Positions 14,942 to 23,997 of a DNA stretch of 49,199 nucleotides are shown here, piece by piece. The DNA lies in NCBI GenBank assembly GCA_016190175.1, contig JACPRC010000040.1, positions 1-49,199 on the forward strand. The letters run 5' to 3'. The DNA comes from Planctomycetota bacterium. Lineage in GTDB: Bacteria; Planctomycetota; MHYJ01; JACPRB01. Numbering within the stretch: the stretch's first letter is position 1; every line of letters begins with the position of its first letter. The translations under genes were made by a program, and so were the position numbers. The notes beneath the pieces were generated by a model. It saw only the letters and a program-made list of their open reading frames with translations, did not search any database and had not been told where the DNA came from.

Positions 14942-15367
14942 TCAGCCCCGGCGCCGGAAGATCGCGTGGTCGAGCGAGTAGCGGCCGGGACCGACGAGGA
15001 ACAGCACGAGCGCCACGGCGAGGTAGAGCAGCGCCGGTTCGAAGGACGCCCCGCGCCCGACGAAGGGGTCGCCGCGGGAGATGTGCGTCCACGCCGCGAC
15101 GGCCATCGTACAGATCAACCCCAGCGACGCGAGCGGCACCAGCAGTCCCGCGACGAGCGCGAGGCCGCCGCCGAACTCCGACAGGGCCGCCAGGGCCTGT
15201 AGGAACCCCGGCATCGTGGCCTTCGCCCCCATCCACGTGAAGGGATGCTGGATCTTGTGCCAGCCATGGAAGAGGAAGGCGGCGCCCGCGACGAGTCGAA
15301 GGGCCAGCAATGCCGCCGATCCGCGGGCGCTCACGGGCGGGGGGAAGATCCGGTCACGGAGGGTCAT
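14942..15367 (-). CDS. DoxX-family membrane protein
   Basis: 141 aa, ATG at the complement of 15365-15367. Four hydrophobic segments typical of DoxX: LLALRLVAGAAFLFHGWHKI, then FGGGLALVAGLLVPLASLGL, then ICTMAVAAWTHI and LLYLAVALVLFLVGPGRYSL. The first carries the family LxxGxxFxxHGxxK pattern. DoxX proteins are inner-membrane proteins linked to thiol/redox stress and to quinone-reducing complexes. The last 45 bp recur at 9485-9529. The gene diverges from the lipoprotein at 15569. Confidence 0.85.
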   Translation of the reverse strand: MTLRDRIFPPPVSARGSAALLALRLVAGAAFLFHGWHKIQHPFTWMGAKATMPGFLQALAALSEFGGGLALVAGLLVPLASLGLICTMAVAAWTHISRGDPFVGRGASFEPALLYLAVALVLFLVGPGRYSLDHAIFRRRG

Positions 15368-15568
15368 GCGGCTGTCCTTGAGTTCGTCCCTTCCAACGCA
15401 CGGGGAGGTGCTCCGCATCCCTTTTCCACGCAGCGGCTCCAGGAGGACGGAGCGGACAGGGACGGGACGAACAGAAACCGGTGCGGACGACGACGGCCTT
15501 TGCGTATGGCACTCTGAAAGCGGACGTTCCGGTCGGTGATTCCTGGGACGATTTACGAGGAGACTCCG

Positions 15569-17875
15569 ATGAAGACGATCGCAGCCGCCGCTCTCGTCGG
15601 GACGGTGTTGGGGGCCGTATGGGGCTGCGCCGGGAAACCAACCCCGGATGCGCCGGACTACACCCGGCCCGGAACTTACTCGAAGTTCGTCCCCATCGGC
15701 GCCCATGCCTCCCTCGCGGAGGCGATTCAGAAGGAGCGGTTCCTCTATCTCCCCCCCGGGGACTACGAAGTCGACAACCCCATCGTGATCGAGCGAAGTC
15801 GTTCCCTGTTCATTCACGGTGGAGACCGCCTTTCCACGAGGCTGCTTCCCCGCGATCCGCTTCTCCCGCTCTTCGTCGTGCGCGAGGCCACGCTGTTCAA
15901 CCTCGCGGGATTGAATCTGCAGTACCCGCTGTCTCCGGGAACTTCGACCGCGTGCGCGATCCGGTTCGAGAACCGGACGCCCTTGGACTTCGAGTGTCTG
16001 GACACCGTGCTCCTGTACGCCTCGATGGAGATATCCGGGCCCGGGTCGTTCCGCATGCAGGGCGTCTACACGAACTGCGGCGGGGTTCCAGCCTCCTTTC
16101 TCATCGATCATCCTCAAGCGGATTTCCTGATGGTCGGCGGAAACCTCCGACGCAACTCCCAGTCCGAATCCCTGCCGCTCGACCAGCTCTTCCACGTCCG
16201 GCAGCGACAGGGACGCGTGCGGATCGTGGGAACGGGCACGCAGCGCGCCGGGGGGGTCGCCGACTTCAGGATCGATCGCGCTTCCCTCCTCGGGGCCCAT
16301 GCGATCGTGAACGTACGGAGCGAGGGATCCGCTCCCGGAAGTCTCCATCCGGGTGCTCTCCTCTTCGTGCCTCCCTCTGCGGAAGCCGTGGACGTGCTCC
16401 TCATGAACAACGCCCACGCGGGCACCGCGCCGACATGGGACGCGGGCCATCTCGTGGACTACAACGCGGCCGGGGTCGTGTGGCTGATCGGCAACAACGG
16501 CCCGTGGACCGCGCGCCATCTGGCCATCGGCGATGCGCCGGAGAGCACGATCGTGGCCGCGGGGAACCGGTCGTATGCCCTCTCCGACCTGCTTCCCATC
16601 CACGCCCGGCTCAAGATCGCGTTCGGGAACGTGTACTCCCACCGGTGGTGGACCGGGGAGCAGGTGGGGTCTCTCGATCACCGATGGCTGACGGGAGATC
16701 CGGTCCTGCCGGCTGCGAGATTCGTGGATCCGGCCGCAACCCCGCCGGACTCCATGCCCGCCGTTCCCCTCGTGGAGATCCCGCCACCGATCGGCCGGCC
16801 GATCATGACCGCGGCTCTTCCCGGGATGCTCGACGTGCGGCGGGACTTCGGCGCGGCGGGAGACGGCGTGACGGACGATACGCCGGCCATCCAGGCCGCC
16901 TTCGATTCGGACCGGCACGTGTACTTCCCCGCGGGCCGCTATCGCATCCGCCGTGAGCTCGGCTTCGTCCACTCCGCGTATGCCCAGGATCTCGGCGTCC
17001 GCCACGGCGGGTGGATCGCCGGGGCGGGGTCCGACCGCACCTTCCTCGTTCGCGACTCCGCGGACAAGGGTGGCGTCTTCGTGAGCGAAGGGATCGGCTA
17101 TGCGACGATTCAGGGAATTTCTTTCGAGACCGCCCGGTGGGATCCGAAGGATCCGGACGCGATCCGGGAGACGAACGTATCGCTCGAGAACAACCCCTCC
17201 GTGGGTTTCGCGACCGGTCACATCGGCTTCTACGACTGTCGATTCCTCGGGGGAAGACACGGCATCGGGTTCGGACTCCACTCGCCCACGAATTGCGAAA
17301 CCACGCTCCTCGTGGACTGCGAGTTCGCCGGCGCGCAGACCGGGCTGGCGGTCGGATCGTTCAACGCCCTGAACCTGATCGTGTACTCCGGGGTGTTCCG
17401 AAACAACGACATCACCATGGGGCATCCGGAGCCGGATCCGAAAGAAGACTACCTCTCCGGCGGCACCTGGACGGTTCTGCACGCGACCGTCCGCGGGACC
17501 CGGACGAGAGATTTCAATTTCGTCAGCTCATCCGAAGGGGTGTGGTATTTCCACGGTTTGAACTCGGATACGCCGAGGGTCGTCCACAGGCCCTCGGGGC
17601 AGACGAGCGCGCCCTTCCACATCCTCTTCGATCAGTGCGACCTTCGCCCCAGGACGCCCGTGGACTTCGCGTTCGACTTCCCCACGGGGGGCGGTCTGAT
17701 CTTCCTGCGCTCGACCGTGCTTGACGCTTCGCTTCGTTTGGGATCGCTGATGAGCGTCTCCTTCGCCATGAGACTCTACGGGTGGTTCCCCTCCCTGAGC
17801 GGGTCCGAGACCGGGCCGATCAACCAGGTCTTCGAGTTCGGTCCGCCATCGTTGAACCCGACCGCCGGGGAATAG
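15569..17875 (+). CDS. Pectate-lyase-fold (right-handed beta-helix) lipoprotein
   Basis: 768 aa. ATG at 15569 after acgaggaga. The signal peptide ends with Cys at AVWGC, a slightly imperfect lipobox. Near residue 428 is the Pectate_lyase_3 signature FGAAGDGVTDDTPAIQAAF, then VYFPAGRYRIRRELGF and repeated beta-helix turns (for example TNVSLENNPSVGFATGHIGF). The N-terminal half also reads as a degenerate beta-helix (RFLYLPPGDYEVDNPIVIER), so the protein may hold two helices. A polysaccharide lyase or glycoside hydrolase role on the cell surface is likely; the substrate cannot be told. Confidence 0.8.
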   Translation: MKTIAAAALVGTVLGAVWGCAGKPTPDAPDYTRPGTYSKFVPIGAHASLAEAIQKERFLYLPPGDYEVDNPIVIERSRSLFIHGGDRLSTRLLPRDPLLPLFVVREATLFNLAGLNLQYPLSPGTSTACAIRFENRTPLDFECLDTVLLYASMEISGPGSFRMQGVYTNCGGVPASFLIDHPQADFLMVGGNLRRNSQSESLPLDQLFHVRQRQGRVRIVGTGTQRAGGVADFRIDRASLLGAHAIVNVRSEGSAPGSLHPGALLFVPPSAEAVDVLLMNNAHAGTAPTWDAGHLVDYNAAGVVWLIGNNGPWTARHLAIGDAPESTIVAAGNRSYALSDLLPIHARLKIAFGNVYSHRWWTGEQVGSLDHRWLTGDPVLPAARFVDPAATPPDSMPAVPLVEIPPPIGRPIMTAALPGMLDVRRDFGAAGDGVTDDTPAIQAAFDSDRHVYFPAGRYRIRRELGFVHSAYAQDLGVRHGGWIAGAGSDRTFLVRDSADKGGVFVSEGIGYATIQGISFETARWDPKDPDAIRETNVSLENNPSVGFATGHIGFYDCRFLGGRHGIGFGLHSPTNCETTLLVDCEFAGAQTGLAVGSFNALNLIVYSGVFRNNDITMGHPEPDPKEDYLSGGTWTVLHATVRGTRTRDFNFVSSSEGVWYFHGLNSDTPRVVHRPSGQTSAPFHILFDQCDLRPRTPVDFAFDFPTGGGLIFLRSTVLDASLRLGSLMSVSFAMRLYGWFPSLSGSETGPINQVFEFGPPSLNPTAGE

Positions 17876-17968
17876 GGGCGGCCGGTTGTCGGCAGACAAG
17901 GCACCAGGGAGTCCGCTGCAGCCATGCGGCGGGCTCCCTTCGGCCGGCCGCGCGCGCCCTCCGCGGGT

Positions 17969-17974
17969 TATAAT
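17969..17974 (+). promoter_or_regulatory. Consensus -10 TATAAT at the sigma-factor start
   Basis: TATAAT ends 8 bp before the ATG at 17983, so transcription would start at or within 1-3 bases of the start codon: a leaderless mRNA is implied. No -35 consensus is visible in the GC-rich bases upstream, and there is no Shine-Dalgarno. Confidence 0.6.
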
Positions 17975-17982
17975 CCAAGAGC

Positions 17983-18723
17983 ATGGGCGCGTTCGACACC
18001 TCCATGGGCGGCCCACGGTCCGACCTTCCGGTCACGTCCTGGGCCACCATCCTCCGCGCCGGGAAGGCGGACGATCCCGGCTCCCGCGAGCACCTGGAGA
18101 AGCTCATCCGCCGATACTGGAAGCCCGTCTTTGCGTACATCCGCGCCCTGCGCGCAAGCGGAGTGGAGCAGGCAAAGGACCTCACCCAGGCCTACTTCAC
18201 GCACCTCCTCGAGAAGGAGGCGCTCTCCGGTCTTCGTCCCGAGCGCGGGAGCTTCCGCGGATTCCTGCGCCGAAGCATCCGGAATTTCGTCGTGGACGCA
18301 GGTCGCCGCGAGCGGGCCCGCCGGCCGCGGGAAGGCGCCTGGCTCTTTCCGCTCGAAGAGGCGCGCGATCTCGAATCGTGCGGAGCCGCGTCCGACGATG
18401 CCGAGGTGCAGTTCGAGCGCGCCTGGAACCGGGCCGTCCTCCGGTCCGCCGTCGAGGACTTGCGCGCGCAGCTCCAGTCCGAGGGGCTCGGGGACTACTT
18501 CTCCCTCTTCGAGAAATACTTCCTTCCGAGGGACGGCCCGGAGAGGTCGTCGATCCCCACCCACCACGAACTCGCCGCGGAGGCGGGACTCTCGGAATCC
18601 GGCGTCCGAAAGCGGCTGGCGTATTGTACGGACGCGCTCCGCCGGAACCTGCGCGCCCGCATCCGGGAATATGCCTCGGAAGCGGACGACATCGAGGCGG
18701 AAGTGCGCGCCGTCCTAGCCTGA
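17983..18723 (+). CDS. ECF-type RNA polymerase sigma factor
   Basis: 246 aa. Region sigma-2 covers about residues 35-105 (LIRRYWKPVFAYIRALRASG, DLTQAYFTHLLEKE, GSFRGFLRRSIRNFVVDAGR) and sigma-4 about 190-235 (LAAEAGLSESGVRKRLAYC). This is the form common in planctomycetes, encoded next to a Ser/Thr kinase that is thought to control it by phosphorylation. The kinase gene follows 231 bp downstream. The TGA stop is the first three bases of the structured repeat, so the native C-terminus may have been altered by the insertion. Confidence 0.85.
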   Translation: MGAFDTSMGGPRSDLPVTSWATILRAGKADDPGSREHLEKLIRRYWKPVFAYIRALRASGVEQAKDLTQAYFTHLLEKEALSGLRPERGSFRGFLRRSIRNFVVDAGRRERARRPREGAWLFPLEEARDLESCGAASDDAEVQFERAWNRAVLRSAVEDLRAQLQSEGLGDYFSLFEKYFLPRDGPERSSIPTHHELAAEAGLSESGVRKRLAYCTDALRRNLRARIREYASEADDIEAEVRAVLA

Positions 18724-18943
18724 CCTATTCATGGGTTTTCGGCGGCAAGCCGAGAACCCATGAATAGGTCACCCGCGGCGCCACCTTTGGGGCAATAATG
18801 CGCCGCGGGCCGCCCGTCGCGCGAGACACGGAGTGTCGAGCGCGATGGTGCGGGGCTGTCCCGTGGAGCGGGCCCGCAGGGCCCGCGTAACGGCCCGGAG
18901 GGTGCCTTGTTCATCCGGGCGGCGCAGCCCGGATGAACAAGGC
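18721..18943 (-). repeat. Structured dispersed repeat, copy 2, between sigma factor and kinase
   Basis: It is bounded by two near-perfect hairpins. The left one (18721-18771) has 17-bp perfect arms tgacctattcatgggtt, extended by an inner ttcggc/gccgag stem. The right one (18904-18943) has 17-bp perfect arms gccttgttcatccgggc with loop ggcgca. The core (18772-18879) is the inverted partner of 6527-6635. Both end hairpins contain ttcat or ttcac, as do those of copy 1 and of the element at 44093. Confidence 0.75.
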
Positions 18944-18954
18944 AGGCTCGAGCC

Positions 18955-21900
18955 ATGATGCAGGAAGACTCTCTGGATCGCGTGCGCCGGGTCCTGGGAG
19001 AGGCCGTTCCTCCCGGCGCGGATCTCTTCGGCCAGATCGCCGTCCGCCGGGGGTTTGTCATTTCCGAAACGCTCCGGTCCGCGCTGGAGGAACAGGCCCG
19101 ACTTCGCGACGCCGGAGGCGCCGCGCCGCGGCTGGGCCAGATCCTGTTGACGCAGGGGGTCGTGACGGTGCCCCAGGTCGTGGCCGTGCTGGAGGAACAG
19201 AAGCAGTGGCTGCGGGTCTGCCGGGGATGCACCGTCCTCTACACCTTTCGCACCGAGCCTCCGGCCTCGGCCCTTCGATGCCTCCAGTGCGGCGCGGAAC
19301 TCTCGACACCCGCCGATCCTCCGGACCTCCTTCGCGCCCGCCCGGGCGTTCTGCCGTACCGCATGGAGGGCGACCGCATCCTGTTCGGGAAGTATCGCAT
19401 TGTCCGCCAGATCGCGCAGGGCGGGATGGGAATCGTCTATGAGGCCGAAGATCCCGATCTCAAGCGCCGCGTGGCCCTCAAGGTCCTCCGCACCACCGGG
19501 GTGCAGGAGGCGCGGCGACTCCGCCGCGAGGCGACGATCGCCGCCCGCCTGTCGCACCCGAACATCATCGCGGTTCACGAAGTGGGCACCTTCACGGAGG
19601 GATGCGAGGACTCCCCCGTGCATTTCATCTCGATGGACCTCGTCGAGGGAGGAACCCTCGCCGATTCGGGCGCCCGCTCCTTGTCGGACAGGCTCCGCAT
19701 CCTCGAGACCGTGGCCGAGGCCGTCGGATTCGCCCATTCCCAGGGGGTGATTCACCGCGACCTCAAACCCGCAAACGTCCTGCTGGCGAAGGACGGCCAT
19801 CCCGTCCTCGCCGATTTCGGGCTGGCGCGGAGCGAACTGGAACGTTCCGCTCTCACGCGCACCGGCGCGCTGCTGGGGACCCCGCTCTACATGGCCCCCG
19901 AGCAGGTTCTCGGGCAGGGGGAGCGGGTCGGCCCCGCGACCGACGTGTGGGCGCTCGGAGTCATGCTGTATGAGAGCCTCACCGGCGCGACTCCCTTCCG
20001 GGCGCAGAATCCGGCCGACCTCTTTCACAAGATCGTCGATCACGAGCCGCCGTCCCCGCGAAAGCGATCCCCCGGGATCGATGCGGAACTGGAGATCATC
20101 TGCCTCCGCGCGCTGGAGAAGGACCCGCGCCGTCGCTACCCGACGGGAGCGGAGTTCGCCGCGGATCTCCGGCGTCACCGGGAGGCCCTCCCCATCCTGG
20201 CCCGACCTCCGAGCGCCGTCTATCGGTTCCGGAAGTGGCTGCGCCGGCGCCGCCTTTGGGTCGCGGCCGCCCTGGGCTCCATTCTTCTCGCCGCAGGGGC
20301 GACCTGGGGGATCTGGAAGTGGGAGCGCGCACGGACTTTCCGCGCGCACTGGAGGAGCGCGGAATCGGCCCGCGCGGCGGGGGAATGGGAGCGGGCGCTG
20401 CTCGAATGCGAGGGGGGGCTCCGTATCCGCGGCGGCGGGGAACTGGAGCGGTGGGCGCAGGAGTGTCGCGGACGGCTGGCCCTGGGGCGCGCGATTCCCC
20501 CGCTGGAGGAGCGGATCCGGGACGCGCGACTCTACTCCTACATCGCGGGCGACGACTACGTGCGGAAGCTCGCTCTCGTGGAGCAGGCGTTGGCGGATCT
20601 GCGCCGGCTGCTGGAGTCCGGCCCCCAATCGGCGGAGGCCTGGACGTGGCTCGGTCTAGGCTTCCACTTCGTCGGCGACCTGGACCCTGCGGAGGCGGCG
20701 CTCCGGAGGGCGGTGGAACTGGACCCGAAACGCAGCGACGCGCACGAGGCCCTCGGGCGGCTGTACATCGAACGATTCGCACTGGAGCTTGTGAGCAACG
20801 CTGCGTACCACCACGTCATATCCAGCCGCGCCTTGGAGGAGTGGGCCCGCAAGGCCCAGGATCACTTCCGGTCGGCGGTCGTCCGGTCTGAAGCCGACGG
20901 CGTCATGGTGCGGGTCGCGGAGGCCTACCGTGCCTTCGCCGAAAAGCAGCCGCTCCAACTGCGTGATCTGTGCGAGCGGGGAGAGAGGGACTTCGGCGGC
21001 TCCATGGGCGTCGAGGAACTGTACCTCCTGAGATCGCTCGTTGAGTCGGGAAACGCCGCCGTCGATTGGTGTTCGAAGGCGATCACAAGGCGTCCGCACT
21101 TCCCGCGGGCGCTCCTCAGGCGCGGAGCCTTGCGGCTCTCCTCGAACCCTCGGGCCGCGTTGGAGGATCTGGATCATGTCGTGCGGATCGCGCCCCGGTT
21201 CGCGGACGCCTTCGCGAACCGCGGACGCTGCCGGCTGGAACTGGGGGAAAAAGGAGCCGCCCTCGCGGACCTGACGGAGGCCGTTCGTCTGCGTCCGGAT
21301 TCTGCCAAGTGGCGCTTCGACCGCGCCTGCGTCTACGAGTCGCTCGGGGATCGAGACAGGGCCATGGGAGAGTACGGCGCATGCCTGCGGCTCGACCCCG
21401 ACTTCGCCCCGGCCTACGTGAACCGGGCCCTGCTCCTGTGGAACGCGAACGACCTCTCGGCGGCGCTTTCGGATCTCGACCAGGCCGTGCGCGCCGATCC
21501 GAGTCTGTCCAACGGCTACTCCCTTCGGGGACAACTTCGGTACACATTGGGGGACTACCCCGGAGCTCTCGCCGACTTCCGGATCGTTCTCCGGATGAAG
21601 TCCCACGAACCCAAATTCCACCTGTTCGTGGGAGAGGTGTTCGCGAAGCAGGGGGATCGAGAGGCCGAGCTAGAAGCCTACTCGGAGGGGATCCGGTGCC
21701 ATCCGGACTCCGCCCAAGCGCACTGGGGCCGCGGCAAGCTCTACGCGAACACCAGGAAGTTTCCGGAGGCCCTCCGCGATCTGACGCGGGCGATCGAATT
21801 GGATTCCGGTTTCGCGGATGCCTACGCAGCTCGCGCCTTTGTGCGGGACTCCACCGGGGACCGTCCAGGGGGGATCGAGGATCTGACGCGCGCACTCCGG

Positions 21901-21975
21901 ATGGCGCCCCGGGACTGGCCCCTCCGGAAGACGGCGGAAGACGCTCTGGAAGAGTGGCGTCGGAGCCGGAAGTAG
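18955..21975 (+). CDS. Ser/Thr protein kinase: MshEN-like segment, zinc ribbon, kinase, TM, TPRs
   Basis: 1006 aa. Residues about 20-85 resemble the N-terminal MshEN/GspE-like domain (LGQILLTQGVVTVPQVVAVL). A zinc ribbon follows (CRGC at 89-92, CLQC at 109-112). The kinase spans 147-410 with a glycine loop IAQGGMGIVYEAED, Lys176 in VALK, HRDLKPAN (267-274), DFG (287-289) and APE (314-316), all intact. One membrane segment lies at about 434-452, then eight or more TPRs to the end. It probably phosphorylates the upstream sigma factor or its partners; the external TPR part may sense or bind a ligand. The structured repeat now separates it from the sigma gene. Confidence 0.9.
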   Translation: MMQEDSLDRVRRVLGEAVPPGADLFGQIAVRRGFVISETLRSALEEQARLRDAGGAAPRLGQILLTQGVVTVPQVVAVLEEQKQWLRVCRGCTVLYTFRTEPPASALRCLQCGAELSTPADPPDLLRARPGVLPYRMEGDRILFGKYRIVRQIAQGGMGIVYEAEDPDLKRRVALKVLRTTGVQEARRLRREATIAARLSHPNIIAVHEVGTFTEGCEDSPVHFISMDLVEGGTLADSGARSLSDRLRILETVAEAVGFAHSQGVIHRDLKPANVLLAKDGHPVLADFGLARSELERSALTRTGALLGTPLYMAPEQVLGQGERVGPATDVWALGVMLYESLTGATPFRAQNPADLFHKIVDHEPPSPRKRSPGIDAELEIICLRALEKDPRRRYPTGAEFAADLRRHREALPILARPPSAVYRFRKWLRRRRLWVAAALGSILLAAGATWGIWKWERARTFRAHWRSAESARAAGEWERALLECEGGLRIRGGGELERWAQECRGRLALGRAIPPLEERIRDARLYSYIAGDDYVRKLALVEQALADLRRLLESGPQSAEAWTWLGLGFHFVGDLDPAEAALRRAVELDPKRSDAHEALGRLYIERFALELVSNAAYHHVISSRALEEWARKAQDHFRSAVVRSEADGVMVRVAEAYRAFAEKQPLQLRDLCERGERDFGGSMGVEELYLLRSLVESGNAAVDWCSKAITRRPHFPRALLRRGALRLSSNPRAALEDLDHVVRIAPRFADAFANRGRCRLELGEKGAALADLTEAVRLRPDSAKWRFDRACVYESLGDRDRAMGEYGACLRLDPDFAPAYVNRALLLWNANDLSAALSDLDQAVRADPSLSNGYSLRGQLRYTLGDYPGALADFRIVLRMKSHEPKFHLFVGEVFAKQGDREAELEAYSEGIRCHPDSAQAHWGRGKLYANTRKFPEALRDLTRAIELDSGFADAYAARAFVRDSTGDRPGGIEDLTRALRMAPRDWPLRKTAEDALEEWRRSRK

Positions 21976-21998
21976 GGCGGCCCCTTCCGGCGCGACGG

Positions 21999-22214
21999 CT
22001 ACCTGGTCCTTCTCGTGTAGATCATCACGTAGCTCCGGCACGCGACAGCGGCGCAGGCGGCGCACTGCGGGCCGAAGTCGGAGGGCTTCACCGGCCGCTC
22101 GAGCACCTCGAGCCCGAGCGAGCGGTACAGATCCGCCGCCTCCTGCGCGCGCGCGGGGTCCGCGAGGAAACGGTGCTCCCAGCCCTGCGCGAGGATCGCG
22201 GGGTCCGGTTTCAC
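21999..22214 (-). CDS. Small Cys-containing protein downstream of the BCR-like operon
   Basis: 71 aa from a GTG (complement of 22212-22214). It reads EAADLYRSLGLEVLERPVK, then PSDFGPQCAACAAVACRSYV. The three Cys residues (CAACAAVAC) could bind metal, but it is not a ferredoxin. It is on the same strand, 149 bp after the last reductase gene. A short piece of a related frame (SDFGPQ) may persist near 14866-14900. The start is uncertain because the frame is open further upstream. Function unknown. Confidence 0.5.
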   Translation of the reverse strand: MKPDPAILAQGWEHRFLADPARAQEAADLYRSLGLEVLERPVKPSDFGPQCAACAAVACRSYVMIYTRRTR

Positions 22215-22275
22215 CGGCGCCGCCTCGGGGCATTCCGGCCGGTCGCCCGCACCGCCCTGAAGACAGGAGGGGGTT

Positions 22276-22310
22276 CGGCTTGCCCGCCGGAGCCTCGGCG
22301 AAGGCGGGGG
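22276..22310 (-). repeat. Short repeat shared with the 44.1-kb hairpin
   Basis: On the minus strand this holds ccttcgcc followed by ggctccggcgggcaagc. The same two blocks lie in the loop of the inverted repeat at 44093-44161 on the plus strand. A fragment of the dispersed hairpin family. Confidence 0.5.
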
Positions 22311-22363
22311 GAGACTTCCCCCGCCCCTTTCTTCCTTGTTCTTTCTTCTCTGTTCCGGCGCGG

Positions 22364-23170
22364 TCACGAGCGCACCTCGCGCAGCTTCTTCAGCCGCCGG
22401 TGCGCCAGGATGGCCGCCCCCAGCGCCGGCACGAACTGCACCGTCTCCGCGTCCGGCACGTTCACCTCGTGCTTGAGCTGCTCCCGCACCGACCGCACCA
22501 TCGTCTCGAAACGCAGGATGCCGCCGATGAGCGTGTACTCCGGCTGGCCCGTCGTGCGGCGGATGAGCTGGACGCTGCGCGTCGTCAGCGAATCGACCGC
22601 GCCCTGCATGATCTCCGCCGGCGCGATGCCGAGCGACAGATGGTTGATGACCTCCGACTCCGCGAAGACCGCGCAGACGCCGGAGATCGGCACGGGCTGC
22701 TTCGACGTCGCCATGAGCGGCCCGATCTCCTTCGTCGAGTAGCCCATGTAGCGCGCCGTCTTCTCCAGGAACGCGCCCGTCCCCGCCGCGCACTTGTCGT
22801 TGAGACGGAACGACGCGACCTTGCCCGACTCCTCCACGCGGCTCGCCTTCATCGTCTGGCCGCCGACGTCCAGGATCGTCCGCGTTTTCGGGAAGAGATG
22901 GACCGCGCCGCGCCCGCTCGCCGTCAGGTCCGTGACGTGGACGTCCTTGAAGCCGACCTGATGGCGCCCCATCCCCGTCGCGACGACGTACGCGACGTCG
23001 CTCCCCTGGAGTCCCGCAGCCGAGAGCGCCTCCTCGTACGTCCGGCGCGCGACCTCGCCGAGCTTGAACCCGGTCGGGTTCATCGCGCGGCCCGCGATGC
23101 GCAGGTCTTCTCCAAGCACGACGACCTTCGTGTAGGTGCTCCCGACGTCGATGCCCGCCGTGAAGGTCAT
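22364..23170 (-). CDS. BadF/BadG/BcrA/BcrD-type ATPase, second activator subunit
   Basis: 268 aa, ASKHA-fold ATPase with [19 protein letters not shown] at the N-terminus and the two cluster-ligand cysteines in [11 protein letters not shown] and [12 protein letters not shown]. These proteins couple ATP hydrolysis to low-potential electron transfer through a 4Fe-4S cluster shared between two ATPase subunits. At 268 aa it is close to the short form of the Azoarcus-type benzoyl-CoA reductase (BzdP/BzdQ), not the 48-kDa BcrA of Thauera. Its ATG overlaps the stop of the preceding ATPase (ATGA). Aromatic or 2-hydroxyacyl substrate cannot be told from sequence. Confidence 0.88.
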   Translation of the reverse strand: MTFTAGIDVGSTYTKVVVLGEDLRIAGRAMNPTGFKLGEVARRTYEEALSAAGLQGSDVAYVVATGMGRHQVGFKDVHVTDLTASGRGAVHLFPKTRTILDVGGQTMKASRVEESGKVASFRLNDKCAAGTGAFLEKTARYMGYSTKEIGPLMATSKQPVPISGVCAVFAESEVINHLSLGIAPAEIMQGAVDSLTTRSVQLIRRTTGQPEYTLIGGILRFETMVRSVREQLKHEVNVPDAETVQFVPALGAAILAHRRLKKLREVRS

Positions 23171-23988
23171 ACCACCCTCCTCGCCGTCTTCGGCTTCGGC
23201 GCGCGGCTGGCGAGGATGTGGTCGAGCGCGAAGAGCGCCGCCCCGAGCGCGCCCATGAAGTGGGACTCCTCGCTCACGTTCACCTTCATCCCGAGCTTCT
23301 CCTCGAGCGCGCGGATCATCGCGACGTTGCGCGTCACGCCGCCCGTGAAGCTCACCTCCGGATCGACGCCCACGCGCCGCAGCAGTCCCGCCGAGCGCGT
23401 CGCGATCGACTGATGCACGCCCCAGAGGATGTCCTCCACCTTCTTGCCCTTGCCGAGCCACGAGAGGACTTCGGACTCCGCGAAGACGGTGCAGGTCGTG
23501 CTGATCCGCACCGGCTTCTGGAATCGCAGCGCCGTGGGCCCGAGGTCGTTGAGGGGGATCTCCAACGCCGCCGCGGCCGCGCCGAGGAAGCGGCCCGTGC
23601 CCGCGGCGCACTTGTCGTTCATGCAGAAGTCGACGATCTCGCCCGTCGGGCTCACGCGGATCGCCTTCGTGTCCTGGCCGCCCATGTCCACGACGGTCCG
23701 CGTCCCGGGGAACATGTGGACCGCGCCGCGCCCGTGGCAACTGATCTCCGTCACCTGCGTATCGCCGAACGTCACCTTGTAGCGGCCGTAGCCGGTCCCG
23801 ACGACGTACTCCACGTCGTCCTCCGAGAGGCGCCCTTTCCGGAGCGCCTCCTCGTACGCGCGCTCCGCCGCCTGCACGACGTTCGCGCCCGTATCGAACA
23901 GCGCGCGGCTGACGATCGTCCGGTGCTCGTCGATCACGACCGCCTTGGTCTGGGTCGAGCCGACGTCCACTCCTGCTGCGAATGCCAT
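23167..23988 (-). CDS. BadF/BadG/BcrA/BcrD-type ATPase, first activator subunit
   Basis: 273 aa. N-terminal phosphate-1 motif [17 protein letters not shown]; cysteines in [11 protein letters not shown] and [12 protein letters not shown]; a second phosphate-binding motif in SFTGGVTRN. It resembles BcrD/BzdQ and HgdC. Together with the neighbouring paralogue it would form a heterodimeric activator, as in class I benzoyl-CoA reductase, whereas 2-hydroxyacyl-CoA dehydratases use a homodimer. It starts 9 bp after the stop of the upstream subunit gene. Confidence 0.9.
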   Translation of the reverse strand: MAFAAGVDVGSTQTKAVVIDEHRTIVSRALFDTGANVVQAAERAYEEALRKGRLSEDDVEYVVGTGYGRYKVTFGDTQVTEISCHGRGAVHMFPGTRTVVDMGGQDTKAIRVSPTGEIVDFCMNDKCAAGTGRFLGAAAAALEIPLNDLGPTALRFQKPVRISTTCTVFAESEVLSWLGKGKKVEDILWGVHQSIATRSAGLLRRVGVDPEVSFTGGVTRNVAMIRALEEKLGMKVNVSEESHFMGALGAALFALDHILASRAPKPKTARRVV

Positions 23989-23997
23989 CCCGTCCTC

